From Leeuwenhoekiella aestuarii (GTDB taxonomy: Bacteria > Bacteroidota > Bacteroidia > Flavobacteriales > Flavobacteriaceae), in the NCBI RefSeq assembly GCF_004104055.1, contig NZ_QOVJ01000011.1, forward strand, positions 1-64,000: a stretch of 64,000 nucleotides of DNA. The letters run 5' to 3'. The position numbers and the translations under genes are program-made. Below are positions 45,423-53,746 of the stretch, piece by piece (the stretch's first letter is position 1; each line of letters starts with the position of its first letter). A model generated the notes under the pieces. The model searched no databases. It saw nothing but the letters and a program-made list of their open reading frames with translations, and was not told the DNA's origin.

Positions 45423-46319
45423 ATGAGTTTTAAAAACACCAAGCAATTAGGCTTCTTAGCTGCCTTATTCTCTGCATTGGCTTGGTCAACTACAGGTATA
45501 TTCGTTCGATTTTTAAAGGGTTTCTCTGCCTTGGAAATTATAGCCGGACGTTGTTGTATTGGTCTGCTATTTATTCTTTTATTTTTCCTAATTCGCCATT
45601 ATTCATTGGGTGAAAAATTATGGAAGTCTAAACAAGCCTGGGGATTGGGAACCCTGATGGCCTGCTATTTTATGCTGGTAGTGATTTCTTATCAGATTGC
45701 TCCGGTAGCAGAAGTCTCCATACTTACCAATACAACCCCTTTATTTGCGTTGATTTACAAAAGAAGTAAAGGGCTTTCCATTTCATCTCAGGAGATGTGG
45801 GGTATATCTTTGGGAATGATTGGTGTGATCTTAGTGGTGATCTCTGGAAATTCCTCTCCGTAATTTTCTTCTGGTCCGTTGCATTTATTGGGTGATTTTA
45901 TGGCATTAATTGCAGGGGCAGCAATGGCCTTATATTCTATTATCTATAGGAACATTCCCCTAGAGAAAAAGCCTTCTTCACAACTGGCAAGCTTTTTTAC
46001 ATTCTTTGTCGGCAGTACCATAAGTATTCTTATCATTGGTTTTTCCGGAGATAGTGGTGCTTTTATTAATTCTCTTGATATTAATGCTTTGTATCTCTTC
46101 CTGGCCTTAGGAATCTTAGCTACCCTTTTACCGACATTGTGTTACGCCTATGCTTCTTCGGTTTTGGCTTCAGTCACAGTTACCTCATTGAGGTTACTTA
46201 CGCCATTATTGGCCGCATTTTTAGCTATTATATTTCTAGCTGAAATTCCCGATTTCTTATTTTGGCCAGGAGCTTTAATTCTTTTGATGGGATTGTTCCT
46301 GATTATTAAATCCAAATAA
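45423..46319 (+). pseudogene. DMT/EamA family transporter split by one in-frame stop
   Basis: Two EamA halves of about five helices each are in the same frame: 45423-45860 (FLAALFSALAWSTTGIFVRF ... GVILVVISGNSSP) and from 45864 (FSSGPLHLLGDFMALIAG ... FLIIKSK). They are separated by a single TAA at 45861-45863. With that codon read as sense, the product is 298 residues, the normal length. The stop falls in the inter-domain loop. Either this is a recent nonsense mutation, or the halves are made separately, the second from the TTG at 45879 or the ATG at 45900. Metabolite/drug export is the family role. Confidence 0.88.
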
Positions 46320-46691
46320 AGTATTAAGACTTTTTATAGCACATTCTACAAATGTGGACTGATTTGGAAAAGGTGAGAAAATAAGCAGGAATACCTATCT
46401 CACGACCTCGTCCATTGATTACCGCCGCAGCCTTTTAAAGACCTATTTAGCTACCAGATTGCTGGCAGTTAACAGGCAGACAAAGTCGAGGTGCTACCTC
46501 ACTCCTACCAAACTTTACCACAGTTTTTGTGGTTGAATACAGTATCAACGTGGTTATAAATTAGTAGCGCTCAGACTGATCTCAGGAGGATACTCTTAGT
46601 TGTAAAGAACTACACTAGAAAGGGAGGTTATACCATTTTGCGATCAGGGAACTTTATGCACTCTCAATTATCTATAATTCAGACAGATCTC
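46320..46691. other. intergenic gap, nothing recognised
   Basis: A 372-bp gap between convergent genes. Base composition is less AT-rich than other gaps, which suggests former coding sequence, but no frame gives a recognisable protein. A small hairpin CCACAGTTTTTGTGG is at about 46520-46534. Confidence 0.35.
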
Positions 46692-48095
46692 CTAAATCTC
46701 ATTTAAAATCCAACGGCTGATTTTCTCAAGAACGATGGGGCTTATGGTTTGTTCAATTTGTGGGTATTCTGCAATTTGACCCGTTTCACTTTCCTGAAAT
46801 AAATGGTTTAATTCAGGTATCAATACCACTTGGTTATTTTTAGATTTACTATTTTCTAAAGCTTCTTTCACTGGCTGTAGATGGTATTTAGGTGGAACCT
46901 GCGTATCCTTACTCCCGTATAAAGCCAGAACGGGAACAGTAATTTTCAGCAATTCATCAGCTGGATTATACTTATAAAAATTGCGGATCCATGGATTTGT
47001 TCTGCTGCTTACCAGATTTTCGATAAATGCTGCTTTGTCCAGATGTTGAGGAAGCAGGGAAGCCAAAACTTCAGAATTTTGATAAAAGGCTCTTAATTCT
47101 GTTTTTATCTCGTCTTCCTCCCGACCGGAAGATGCGATCGCAATGGCCCGTTCTACATAGGCTTTATAGTTTTCTTCCTCATCCACAGCAAAATTCCGGA
47201 GGTCTAAAGCCTGCTGTAGCGAAACTTGTTTTCCGGTCATTCCAGTGCCTGCCAGCATAATGACAAAGGAAACAGCTTTTGTGCTGTTAGCCACTTTTGG
47301 CGCAATAATAGCGCCCTCGCTATGCCCAATTAAACCTATGTTCTGAAAATCTAAATCTGTTCTATTTTTTAAATAGGTTACTAGGTGTCGTACATCATCA
47401 GCAAAGTCTGCAGTTGTGGCCTTATTAAAATCTCCCGTTGATGCTCCAACCCCTCTTTCATCAAATCGTAAAACGGCAATTCCCTTACGGGTAAGATAGT
47501 CTGACAGCACCAGAAAAGGCTTGTGCCCCATATAGGTCTCGTCCCGATCCTGAGGTCCGCTTCCTGAAATCAATATGACTACCGTACGATCCGCATTCGG
47601 GTTTACAGGTAAGGTAAGGCTTGCGGCAAGGTTTACTTTGGCGTCTGCATTGTATATGGTCACCTCTTCAACCGCGTATGGATACGGTTTACTTGGCTCC
47701 TGGGGCCTTTTTGGAGTTGCTACAGGTTCAACGGCATCTTTCTTTATAAGGATTAAAGGTTTGCTTTTTAAACCCTCTTGAAAAGTACCCGTAATGGTAT
47801 TGGCTTGCTGATCCCAGATTCCATTAAATTTAAAACCGAGGTTTGACCCGTCTATTACAAAATCGTTTGGAGTAACCCGTGTAGCCAGAGGTTCAAGTTC
47901 TTTTAAGCCCTGACTGGGAATATCGATTGTTGTAATCAGTTTTTCATCCTTTTCAGTGATGTGGAAAATAAAAAGCAGGGTTTTACCGGGTTGTACTTCC
48001 AGATCAGCCTGCCAGGTTCCTTCTAAATTCTGAGCGGACAGCGCAATGACAAGAGCTGTTAAAACAAATAAAAGCGTAGCGATAATGAGTTTCAT
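46692..48095 (-). CDS. exported alpha/beta hydrolase (serine esterase/aminopeptidase type)
   Basis: A 467-residue protein with a signal peptide (about 1-21, ending ALSAQ) and an N-terminal beta domain (about 22-125, LEGTWQADLEVQPGKTLLFIFHI). The C-terminal alpha/beta-hydrolase domain has nucleophile Ser259 in GHSEGA, an acid in YGSKDTQVPP and a His in ELNHLFQ. Relatives are annotated as serine aminopeptidases or esterases; specificity is unknown. It follows the membrane protein gene at 48172 by 76 bp and the ECF sigma gene, so the three may form one regulon. Confidence 0.92.
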   Translation of the reverse strand: MKLIIATLLFVLTALVIALSAQNLEGTWQADLEVQPGKTLLFIFHITEKDEKLITTIDIPSQGLKELEPLATRVTPNDFVIDGSNLGFKFNGIWDQQANTITGTFQEGLKSKPLILIKKDAVEPVATPKRPQEPSKPYPYAVEEVTIYNADAKVNLAASLTLPVNPNADRTVVILISGSGPQDRDETYMGHKPFLVLSDYLTRKGIAVLRFDERGVGASTGDFNKATTADFADDVRHLVTYLKNRTDLDFQNIGLIGHSEGAIIAPKVANSTKAVSFVIMLAGTGMTGKQVSLQQALDLRNFAVDEEENYKAYVERAIAIASSGREEDEIKTELRAFYQNSEVLASLLPQHLDKAAFIENLVSSRTNPWIRNFYKYNPADELLKITVPVLALYGSKDTQVPPKYHLQPVKEALENSKSKNNQVVLIPELNHLFQESETGQIAEYPQIEQTISPIVLEKISRWILNEI

Positions 48096-48171
48096 AATTT
48101 ACGTGATATATAGGCATACTTATCCCATCCATCTAAATGACAGCGGGGAATAGCCTGATTTTAAAATGTGT

Positions 48172-48765
48172 TTAGTTTTTGATTTCGGAGAGCAGCTGCT
48201 CTGTAGCTTTTAGCGTTTTGGTGTAGGATCTTAATACCCAAAAGCCAAAGCCTAAAAATGCGATAATCCCAATAGGAAAGGTCAGCGTCCAAAAGTGTTC
48301 AGTTTCACTCAGGTCAATTCCCTTGATTGCTGCAAGTACCGGAATGGCTATGACAACTAGAAAAAGCCCAAGTGATACCGTTAATCTTTGAAACTTGATG
48401 AATTGAACTCTGGACTTTCTAAAGTTCGTTAAGGTCTCTAAGTAGGTTTTTGAGGATACCGGCATCTGTTGCATCGCTTTTAAGCTCCTTAAAGAAATTA
48501 CAGGAAGGGAAAAGAGCAAAACAATAGCTATTATCGCGAAGATTTGTTCCGCCAGAGGTTCTATTTTTTGAAAATTGAGAATGAGGTATAGCGCGCCCAG
48601 ATAACAGATTACGGCTCCAAGTGTTTCTGAGGTCTTTATCGTACGCAGTTTAGAATGGTATTTGTGTTCGGTTACTTCTTCCAATAGCTTTTTGGTATGC
48701 TGCTCCTGTTGTTGCAGTTTATCGCTCATACCTTCCCATAAATTTTTAAGTTCTTCCAATTCCAT
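48172..48765 (-). CDS. four-helix membrane protein, probable anti-sigma partner
   Basis: A 197-residue protein. A soluble N-terminus (MELEELKNLWEGMSDKL, helical) is followed by two pairs of membrane helices (about 52-70, 78-96, 127-147, 158-178). It starts 6 bp after the ECF sigma stop. N-terminal ELKNLW plus membrane helices is a pattern of small membrane proteins that pair with ECF sigma factors, so an anti-sigma role is inferred. It parallels 50477-51073 in size, topology and partner. Confidence 0.72.
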   Translation of the reverse strand: MELEELKNLWEGMSDKLQQQEQHTKKLLEEVTEHKYHSKLRTIKTSETLGAVICYLGALYLILNFQKIEPLAEQIFAIIAIVLLFSLPVISLRSLKAMQQMPVSSKTYLETLTNFRKSRVQFIKFQRLTVSLGLFLVVIAIPVLAAIKGIDLSETEHFWTLTFPIGIIAFLGFGFWVLRSYTKTLKATEQLLSEIKN

Positions 48766-48771
48766 AACACG

Positions 48772-49257
48772 TTAATTAGTGAGTTGTGTTTTTAATTTTT
48801 CTTTTATTCTTGATATTCGGGTTCCCACATTACTTTTGCTTATACCGATTATTTCTGAAATTTCCTCGTGGCTTTTTCCCTCCAGATAGAGCAGTATAAG
48901 CCCTTTTTCTAAGAGGTTTAATTTCTGAATCTGGGTGTAAATGCGTTTTAGGTTTTCTTCATCAGCCTGATCCCTGTGTTCTGCAATGTGATACATCTGA
49001 GGATCTATAGCAGTAGTTGCTAGTGTTCGCTTGCTTTTTTTAAGCTGATAGATTGCGGTATTCAATGCTACCCGATACATCCAGGTACTCAATTTTGAAA
49101 GGGCATTAAAGCTATCGTAGGATTTCCAGAGTTGATAAACTATTTCCTGATACAAGTCTTCCCGATCCTGCGGATTCTCTGTATACATAAGGCTTACTTT
49201 AAAAAGTAACCCCCGATGGGCTAAAATGGCTTTTGTAAAGTCCTCTTTACGATTCAT
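48772..49257 (-). CDS. ECF RNA polymerase sigma factor
   Basis: A 161-residue sigma-70 ECF factor from the ATG at 49257 (MNRKEDFTKAIL); an upstream frame reaches 49308 but adds residues unlike the family. Region 2 is YTENPQDREDLYQEIVYQLWKSYDSF and region 4 is LEGKSHEEISEIIGISKSNVGTRISRIKEKLK. It is related to the sigma factor at 51057, with the same module partners. No FecR is nearby. Confidence 0.93.
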   Translation of the reverse strand: MNRKEDFTKAILAHRGLLFKVSLMYTENPQDREDLYQEIVYQLWKSYDSFNALSKLSTWMYRVALNTAIYQLKKSKRTLATTAIDPQMYHIAEHRDQADEENLKRIYTQIQKLNLLEKGLILLYLEGKSHEEISEIIGISKSNVGTRISRIKEKLKTQLTN

Positions 49258-49468
49258 ATTAAAATTTAAACTTCCCTTTATTAGTGTATCGTAGGTGTTA
49301 AAAATCACACTTTATAAGGATTTTTTTTAGGAAAGCTTGAGGATTTAGCCTAACACCCTTTATGACAATTAGTTATACAAAAAGAGCTTTTATAAGCTCC
49401 TGAATGTTTTATGAGTAGTCTCGTAATACCATCACCAGCTAACCGGTTGTAAGCCTTGGTAGTTTCAA

Positions 49469-49870
49469 TTAAACTTTTAAAACCGATTTTATAATGCCTT
49501 CGACACAGGCCGAGGTTGTAGAGCTAACTCTTTTATCAGCTAAAAAGGATCTGAGACTTTCGAGTCCTTCGTAATTATCTACAATACTAAAGCCGGTTTG
49601 ATAATCTTTAAAAACACGAACACTTTCCTTACTGAAAAGTGTAATTACGTGGCTATGTCTAGTATCTTTTTTTATTTTTTCAAATAAAGAAGTCAGAGTT
49701 TATTGCTCACCCTCAAGAATTTGAAAGAAACTTCCATCCTTATAGATGAGCACTCCGGTTACTTGTGATCTGTAATTATTTTGAACCGTTTGTTCATAGA
49801 GCGGTATGATATCTTCATTTTTTAACTCCTTACTCGCATCGCTTACATAACAGATAGCGTAGGTTATTAG
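49469..49870 (-). pseudogene. BLUF-domain blue-light sensor, nonsense-interrupted
   Basis: The minus strand encodes a complete BLUF domain: AICYVSDASKELKNEDI, NNYRSQVTGVLIYKDG, SFFQILEGEQ, then TLTSLFEKIKKDTRHSHV and DYQTGFSIV, ending at a TAA (49469-49471). The flavin-linked Tyr (ICYVS) and Gln (FFQ) are conserved. An in-frame TAA at 49700-49702 follows GEQ. No ATG is visible at the N-terminus, which reads through CKKPLITYAIC. The frame is otherwise intact, so inactivation looks recent. BLUF proteins bind FAD and signal blue light. Confidence 0.88.
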
Positions 49871-50318
49871 CGGCTTTTTGCAAGAATTTTTAAAATTGTG
49901 CTACTCTTTTCCTCGTAACAAATACAGAGGTATTCCTAATAGATCGCATCCAATTGGGTTTTAAGAATTGATGCAGAGCGATTAAAGGGGAAAGAATCCA
50001 CCACACCAAACTCCAAATATATTATAATTAAAAACAATTTATTTTCATTTTACACTACTCAAGTGAATTATCTAATTTTTTTCTGCAAATAGCTTACCGA
50101 TGGTAAGGTAAATGATTGCAGGCCTATGGAAAATCGAATTTTAAGTTTGAAAAAATGATATCGGTCAATGACCTAATTCACCGGGTCTCATCTTTTGAGA
50201 GCCTTGCCATTTAAAACAGCCTATTCTATCGAGAATTTTAGGATTTATGGTAGGTTTTTGTGTTATTTATAAAAAATTGTAGCTATTTGTCTCCTACGAT
50301 TGAGTTAAGAAAGAGCCG
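49871..50318. other. intergenic gap, nothing recognised
   Basis: About 450 bp between the BLUF remnant and an IS110 tail. It is AT-rich with scattered stops. It may include decayed upstream parts of the IS110 transposase, but the sequence is too worn to show it. Confidence 0.3.
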
Positions 50319-50433
50319 AAGACACGAGCAAAAAACTAACATTGATTGCAATGGCCAACAAGCTCTAAAACAGACCTTCACAATTGCAGAAACCGGAATG
50401 CCCTATGAAGGTTTTATTTCGAAATTGAGCTAA
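50319..50433 (+). pseudogene. C-terminal scrap of an IS110 family transposase
   Basis: Three frames together give KTRAKN, LIAMANKL and KQTFTIAETGMPYEGFISKL before a TAA at 50431-50433. This matches the conserved C-terminus of IS110-type transposases (NKLLKQTFAIA...GxPY). Two frameshifts within 60 bp show it is long dead. It is on the opposite strand to, and different in sequence from, the IS110 gene at 36249. Confidence 0.72.
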
Positions 50434-50476
50434 AACGATTTGATTTTTAACTAGGATATTTGTTTTATTATGCCTT

Positions 50477-51073
50477 CTACTTCTCTTGTTGGTATTGTGA
50501 GTTAATCTTTTCAATTTTTTGAATAACTATATCTAATTTATCATTTTCCTTTTGAATTATTTTTGGTCTAAAATAAAACCAATTAAATCCAATCCAAATT
50601 AGAGTTAAAGAGTATGCTATAATTGTCCAAGTTAAAGTCATCATAGAAACATACTCAAATAAATAAAGACAAATACCAACTGAAAGTGTCATAAAATATA
50701 TACCTAACATTTTTGTCTGAATATATTTTTGTCGCTTTTTGATTTTTAAAAGAGTTTTTAAAAAGTCGTTAGTACATTTATCATTACTAATTTTCATCAA
50801 ATTTGGTAATATTTGGTTGTATGCATACAAATAGAGAATTATTCCAACTATTGTAATGATGATTCCAATTTTGGTTGTAATAAACTTAGGTTCAAAATAC
50901 AGCCAAATAATAATAATAACGCCAATTGTTACTACCATTAAAATATTAATAGCAATTAAAACTGCTATTTTATTTCTTTTGAGTTTCTTCAGTTTTACAA
51001 ATACATCATCCATTTGAGGTGGTTCTGTGGTTTGTTTTAACCATAATTCTTTTAGATTATATTTTTCGCTCAT
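50477..51073 (-). CDS. four-helix membrane protein, probable anti-sigma partner
   Basis: A 198-residue protein. The N-terminus (MSEKYNLKELWLKQTTEPPQ) and two pairs of membrane helices (about 35-58, 65-85, 117-137, 141-162) mirror the protein at 48172. It overlaps the ECF sigma gene by 17 bp, so translation is coupled. The inferred role is control of that sigma factor. Codon use is very AT-rich, unlike the 48172 copy. Confidence 0.72.
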   Translation of the reverse strand: MSEKYNLKELWLKQTTEPPQMDDVFVKLKKLKRNKIAVLIAINILMVVTIGVIIIIWLYFEPKFITTKIGIIITIVGIILYLYAYNQILPNLMKISNDKCTNDFLKTLLKIKKRQKYIQTKMLGIYFMTLSVGICLYLFEYVSMMTLTWTIIAYSLTLIWIGFNWFYFRPKIIQKENDKLDIVIQKIEKINSQYQQEK

Positions 51074-51530
51074 AATTTTTAAATTTTGCCTGTAGCTTTT
51101 CCTTTATTCGATGAATTCTAACACGAACATTACTGTTTGAAAGACCAACTATATTTGCGATTTCTTCCTGATGGATATTCTCTAATTCAAGCGAAATAAT
51201 AATTCTGTCTACTTCTTTAAGTTCTGATATACATTTGTATAAAAATGCTATTTCACTTTCAATTTCAGGTTCATTTTCTTCTGTAACGTGCTTTGGAAGT
51301 TGAACTTTTCTATATCGCTTTTGTCGTTCGATTTGGCGCAAACAATTATTAGAAGCAATGCGAAAAATCCAAGTTCCTATTTTTGATTCGCTTCTAAATT
51401 CAGGAAGTTTATTTAATACAATCACAAATGTTTCTTGAGCTAAGTCTTTTGCTAAGTCCACATCGTTGACATACCCCATACACAACCGAAAGACTTTTTG
51501 CCAATGATTTTGATAAATATGTTCAAACAC
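51057..51530 (-). CDS. ECF RNA polymerase sigma factor
   Basis: A 157-residue ECF sigma factor. Region 2 is YVNDVDLAKDLAQETFVIVLNKL and TWIFRIASNNCLRQIERQKR; region 4 is LENIHQEEIANIVGLSNSNVRVRIHRIKEKL. It lies 2 bp after the hydrolase stop and overlaps the membrane protein gene. The arrangement is a permuted version of the 46692-49257 module. Confidence 0.93.
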   Translation of the reverse strand: MFEHIYQNHWQKVFRLCMGYVNDVDLAKDLAQETFVIVLNKLPEFRSESKIGTWIFRIASNNCLRQIERQKRYRKVQLPKHVTEENEPEIESEIAFLYKCISELKEVDRIIISLELENIHQEEIANIVGLSNSNVRVRIHRIKEKLQAKFKNYERKI

Positions 51531-51532
51531 AA

Positions 51533-52378
51533 TTAGTTATTTTCTATAAAATTTGATAACTGTTCAAAATACCATTCTTTATCATCATACATTATAAAAT
51601 GAAGGCCTTTGTTAGCATATTCCAAATTTGCGGTTTTAAGATGCTTATATTGTTTTTCAATAGCAGGCTTAAAATTTTTAAAATATGACTCTAAGAGAAT
51701 TAACGTTGGGCATTGAATATTTTCAATTTTTTCTCTTAAATCAGTATTTGAAAAATAGCAATACATTTCTGCAAAGGTTTTTCGGTCAGACTTAACACTC
51801 CATTCGACAATTGTTTTTACCATTTCTTGATTGGTTGTAAGTTGTGGAATTGTATTTTTTTGCATTTGATAAAACTGGTCTTCAGACATAGCTGTAATTT
51901 GTTCTATTGAAGCTGAGCAATCCACGTTTTCTTGATGTTCGAAACTTGGGTTTGACAACGCTGCTAAACAGGGTAAAGCATCGACAATAACTATTTTTTT
52001 AAGAAGTTTAGGATAATCTGCTGCAATAGCCATAGCCAAACCACCACCCATACTATGTCCTATTATAATGGGGTTTTCTATATTTTTTTCTTTAATAAAG
52101 TCTACTATTCTATTTTTCCAATTGTCAAAAGTTTTATTTTCACTAGGTTCAACGCCTGCAAATCCTGCCATAGTGAGCGTGTAACAGGTATAATTTTCTT
52201 TATAAGTTTTTACAGTTGCATCCCATACTTCGCCTGAAGAAGCAAATCCCGGAATAAGTAGAATACTCTGATTTCCGGCTCCGCTTTTTTCGACTTTAAA
52301 TGGATAATCTAAAGATTTTTGTCCAAAAGCATAGGTTGAGGTCATAATTAAGATACTGCATAAAAAAATATTTTTCAT
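51533..52378 (-). CDS. exported alpha/beta hydrolase
   Basis: A 281-residue protein with a signal peptide (about 1-20, ending YAFGQ). The alpha/beta fold includes LLIPGFASSGEVWD, nucleophile Ser109 in GHSMGG, and a C-terminal His in LHFIMYDDKEW. It is the first gene of a tight three-gene operon with the sigma factor and the membrane protein. It is not a close relative of the hydrolase at 46692 (no N-terminal beta domain), though it belongs to the same fold. Substrate unknown. Confidence 0.9.
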   Translation of the reverse strand: MKNIFLCSILIMTSTYAFGQKSLDYPFKVEKSGAGNQSILLIPGFASSGEVWDATVKTYKENYTCYTLTMAGFAGVEPSENKTFDNWKNRIVDFIKEKNIENPIIIGHSMGGGLAMAIAADYPKLLKKIVIVDALPCLAALSNPSFEHQENVDCSASIEQITAMSEDQFYQMQKNTIPQLTTNQEMVKTIVEWSVKSDRKTFAEMYCYFSNTDLREKIENIQCPTLILLESYFKNFKPAIEKQYKHLKTANLEYANKGLHFIMYDDKEWYFEQLSNFIENN

Positions 52379-52476
52379 TTTGTAGAATTTTTAATGTTCA
52401 CCCTTTGGATACGAAGGACTACAAAATGTTACAAAATTTTTCTGTTTTCTTTACTAGCAGGATTTTTATTTGAGTT

Positions 52477-52536
52477 GCACAAAACTCATTACATCAACAC
52501 TAAATATATACCTATTCCCTCAAAATTTACAGGATA
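52477..52536. repeat. intergenic repeat copy C
   Basis: It matches copy B across ATCAACACTAAATATATA and the 19-base core (52512-52530), ending CAGGATATC. It lies 98 bp upstream of the hydrolase start. All three copies have the same orientation relative to a downstream minus-strand gene. Confidence 0.85.
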
Positions 52537-52873
52537 TCACTGCTTTGTGACGATGCTATCCGTTGAGATCTGATAAGACTTGAGGCTGTAATGTAAGATC
52601 GTGTGTAATCAAACCTGACTCACCTCGCAAACCATCCAGCCACTACCCTATCTCCATATCACATGAAGTTTCTTTTTGTTTTAGGACTGCTTTCTTTCAT
52701 AGCGCGGGCTTCTCAACAATATGCAATCTCTGCTCTCTGACATCGCTTATAATCTTAAGAAGTACCTCAAAACTTAAAAGCCGGTAGAAAGCGGATTAAG
52801 ATACCCAGCTTGTTTTTTAAATTTCGCACTGACTTTAAATCCGGATTACAAGTCCAGTTTAAAGACTTCATAA
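52537..52873. other. intergenic gap with worn repeat flank
   Basis: The first 120 bp continue the weak similarity between repeat copies B and C. Beyond that, no protein family is recognisable. Confidence 0.35.
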
Positions 52874-53031
52874 TTAAAAATGTATATACTTAAGCTTATT
52901 TTCATGTGAACAGTCATGACATTGGCATATTTCACAGAACCATCACTATTGGTAACTTGATGTATACGTTTTTCTTCCAATAAGCGATCAAGAACTCTGT
53001 AAATGGTGACTCGGTTACAAAATCCGTCAGG
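52874..53031 (-). pseudogene. Fur/Zur family regulator remnant
   Basis: The minus strand encodes NRVTIYRVLDRLLEEKRIHQ and VTNSDGSVKYA, the DNA-recognition helix and wing of Fur-type regulators. A one-base frameshift then leads to QCHDCSHENKLKYIHF, carrying the Cys-x2-Cys zinc motif region, before a TAA at 52874-52876. Stops also precede the conserved part. The gene is dead. Its position beside a zinc-type operon suggests it was the local Zur. Confidence 0.82.
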
Positions 53032-53133
53032 TTACGTTGCTTGTATTTATGCCTGAGATCATGCGACCTCAGATGAATTTATACTCTTTAAAATTGCTTT
53101 ATAGCTACGGCCTTTCTTATCAGTAAAATTTAT

Positions 53134-53217
53134 TGCAACAATGTTGCTTAAACAAAAATAGAAATTATATGTTTGCAACATTGTTGCTTTATTACCAATT
53201 TAAGCAACATCAAATTG
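53134..53217. promoter_or_regulatory. three phased palindromes, probable Zur/Fur-type operators
   Basis: GCAACA-A-TGTTGC (53134-53146) and GCAACA-T-TGTTGC (53174-53186) are perfect 13-bp palindromes with centres 40 bp apart. A weaker GCAAC-n5-ATTGC site (53203-53217) is centred 30 bp further. The spacings are whole helical turns. They lie 31-114 bp upstream of the first gene of the putative zinc operon, where a repressor would block its promoter. That the regulator is Zur is inferred from gene content. Confidence 0.72.
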
Positions 53218-53247
53218 CTCTCAGCCATTTTTACAAGTTAACAATAA

Positions 53248-53550
53248 ATGATGACCGCACGAATAAAACAGAGTATTTCGCTTTTATTCTTGGCCTTTTT
53301 TCTCACTACGAAATTGGCCGGTCTTCACGTATTTACGCATGACGATACCGATGTAAATGACGACTGTGCTATTTGCCACGTCTGGGTTACCGAGCAGCAG
53401 ACTGCAATAATTCTACAAAAAGCAGCTGAATTTGTTCCTGAAGCCTGCTATCCTGTATTTCTAGAAAGGCAGCACGTAAACCGAACTATAGTTTACAAAG
53501 GAAGTTCACACTCCTACCATCTATTCTCGCGGCCTCCTCCACAGATTTAG
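53248..53550 (+). CDS. small exported CxxCH protein at the head of the zinc-type operon
   Basis: A 100-residue protein with a signal-like hydrophobic N-terminus (about 8-25). It continues FTHDDTDVNDDCAICHVW, a cluster of His, Asp and Cys (DDCAICH) able to bind a metal. The C-terminus is Pro-rich (RPPPQI). I do not know a named family. Small proteins of this kind precede TonB receptors in related bacteria. The palindromic operators end 31 bp upstream, so it should be the first gene controlled by them. ATG ATG at the start leaves one codon uncertain. Confidence 0.7.
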   Translation: MMTARIKQSISLLFLAFFLTTKLAGLHVFTHDDTDVNDDCAICHVWVTEQQTAIILQKAAEFVPEACYPVFLERQHVNRTIVYKGSSHSYHLFSRPPPQI

Positions 53551-53746
53551 ATTTTCATTTCATTATTGCAGGGCTAGGCCCTCCAAAGCAATCGTATGTA
53601 TTTCATTTGATTTAGCCGTTAAAAGAATTAACGTATGTATTAATATGTCTTCGGCTGACCCCTGCAATTCTACCAAATAAGCTTTACTCTCTAGTAAGGC
53701 TCTTGTAAAAAACATTTTTCTACTTACTACTTTTTTGTAAAACCTT
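53551..53746. other. short leader before the TonB receptor
   Basis: A 196-bp AT-rich spacer. GGGCTAGGCCC (53571-53581) is a short inverted repeat just after the preceding stop codon and may reduce read-through. A second promoter for the receptor is possible. Confidence 0.35.
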
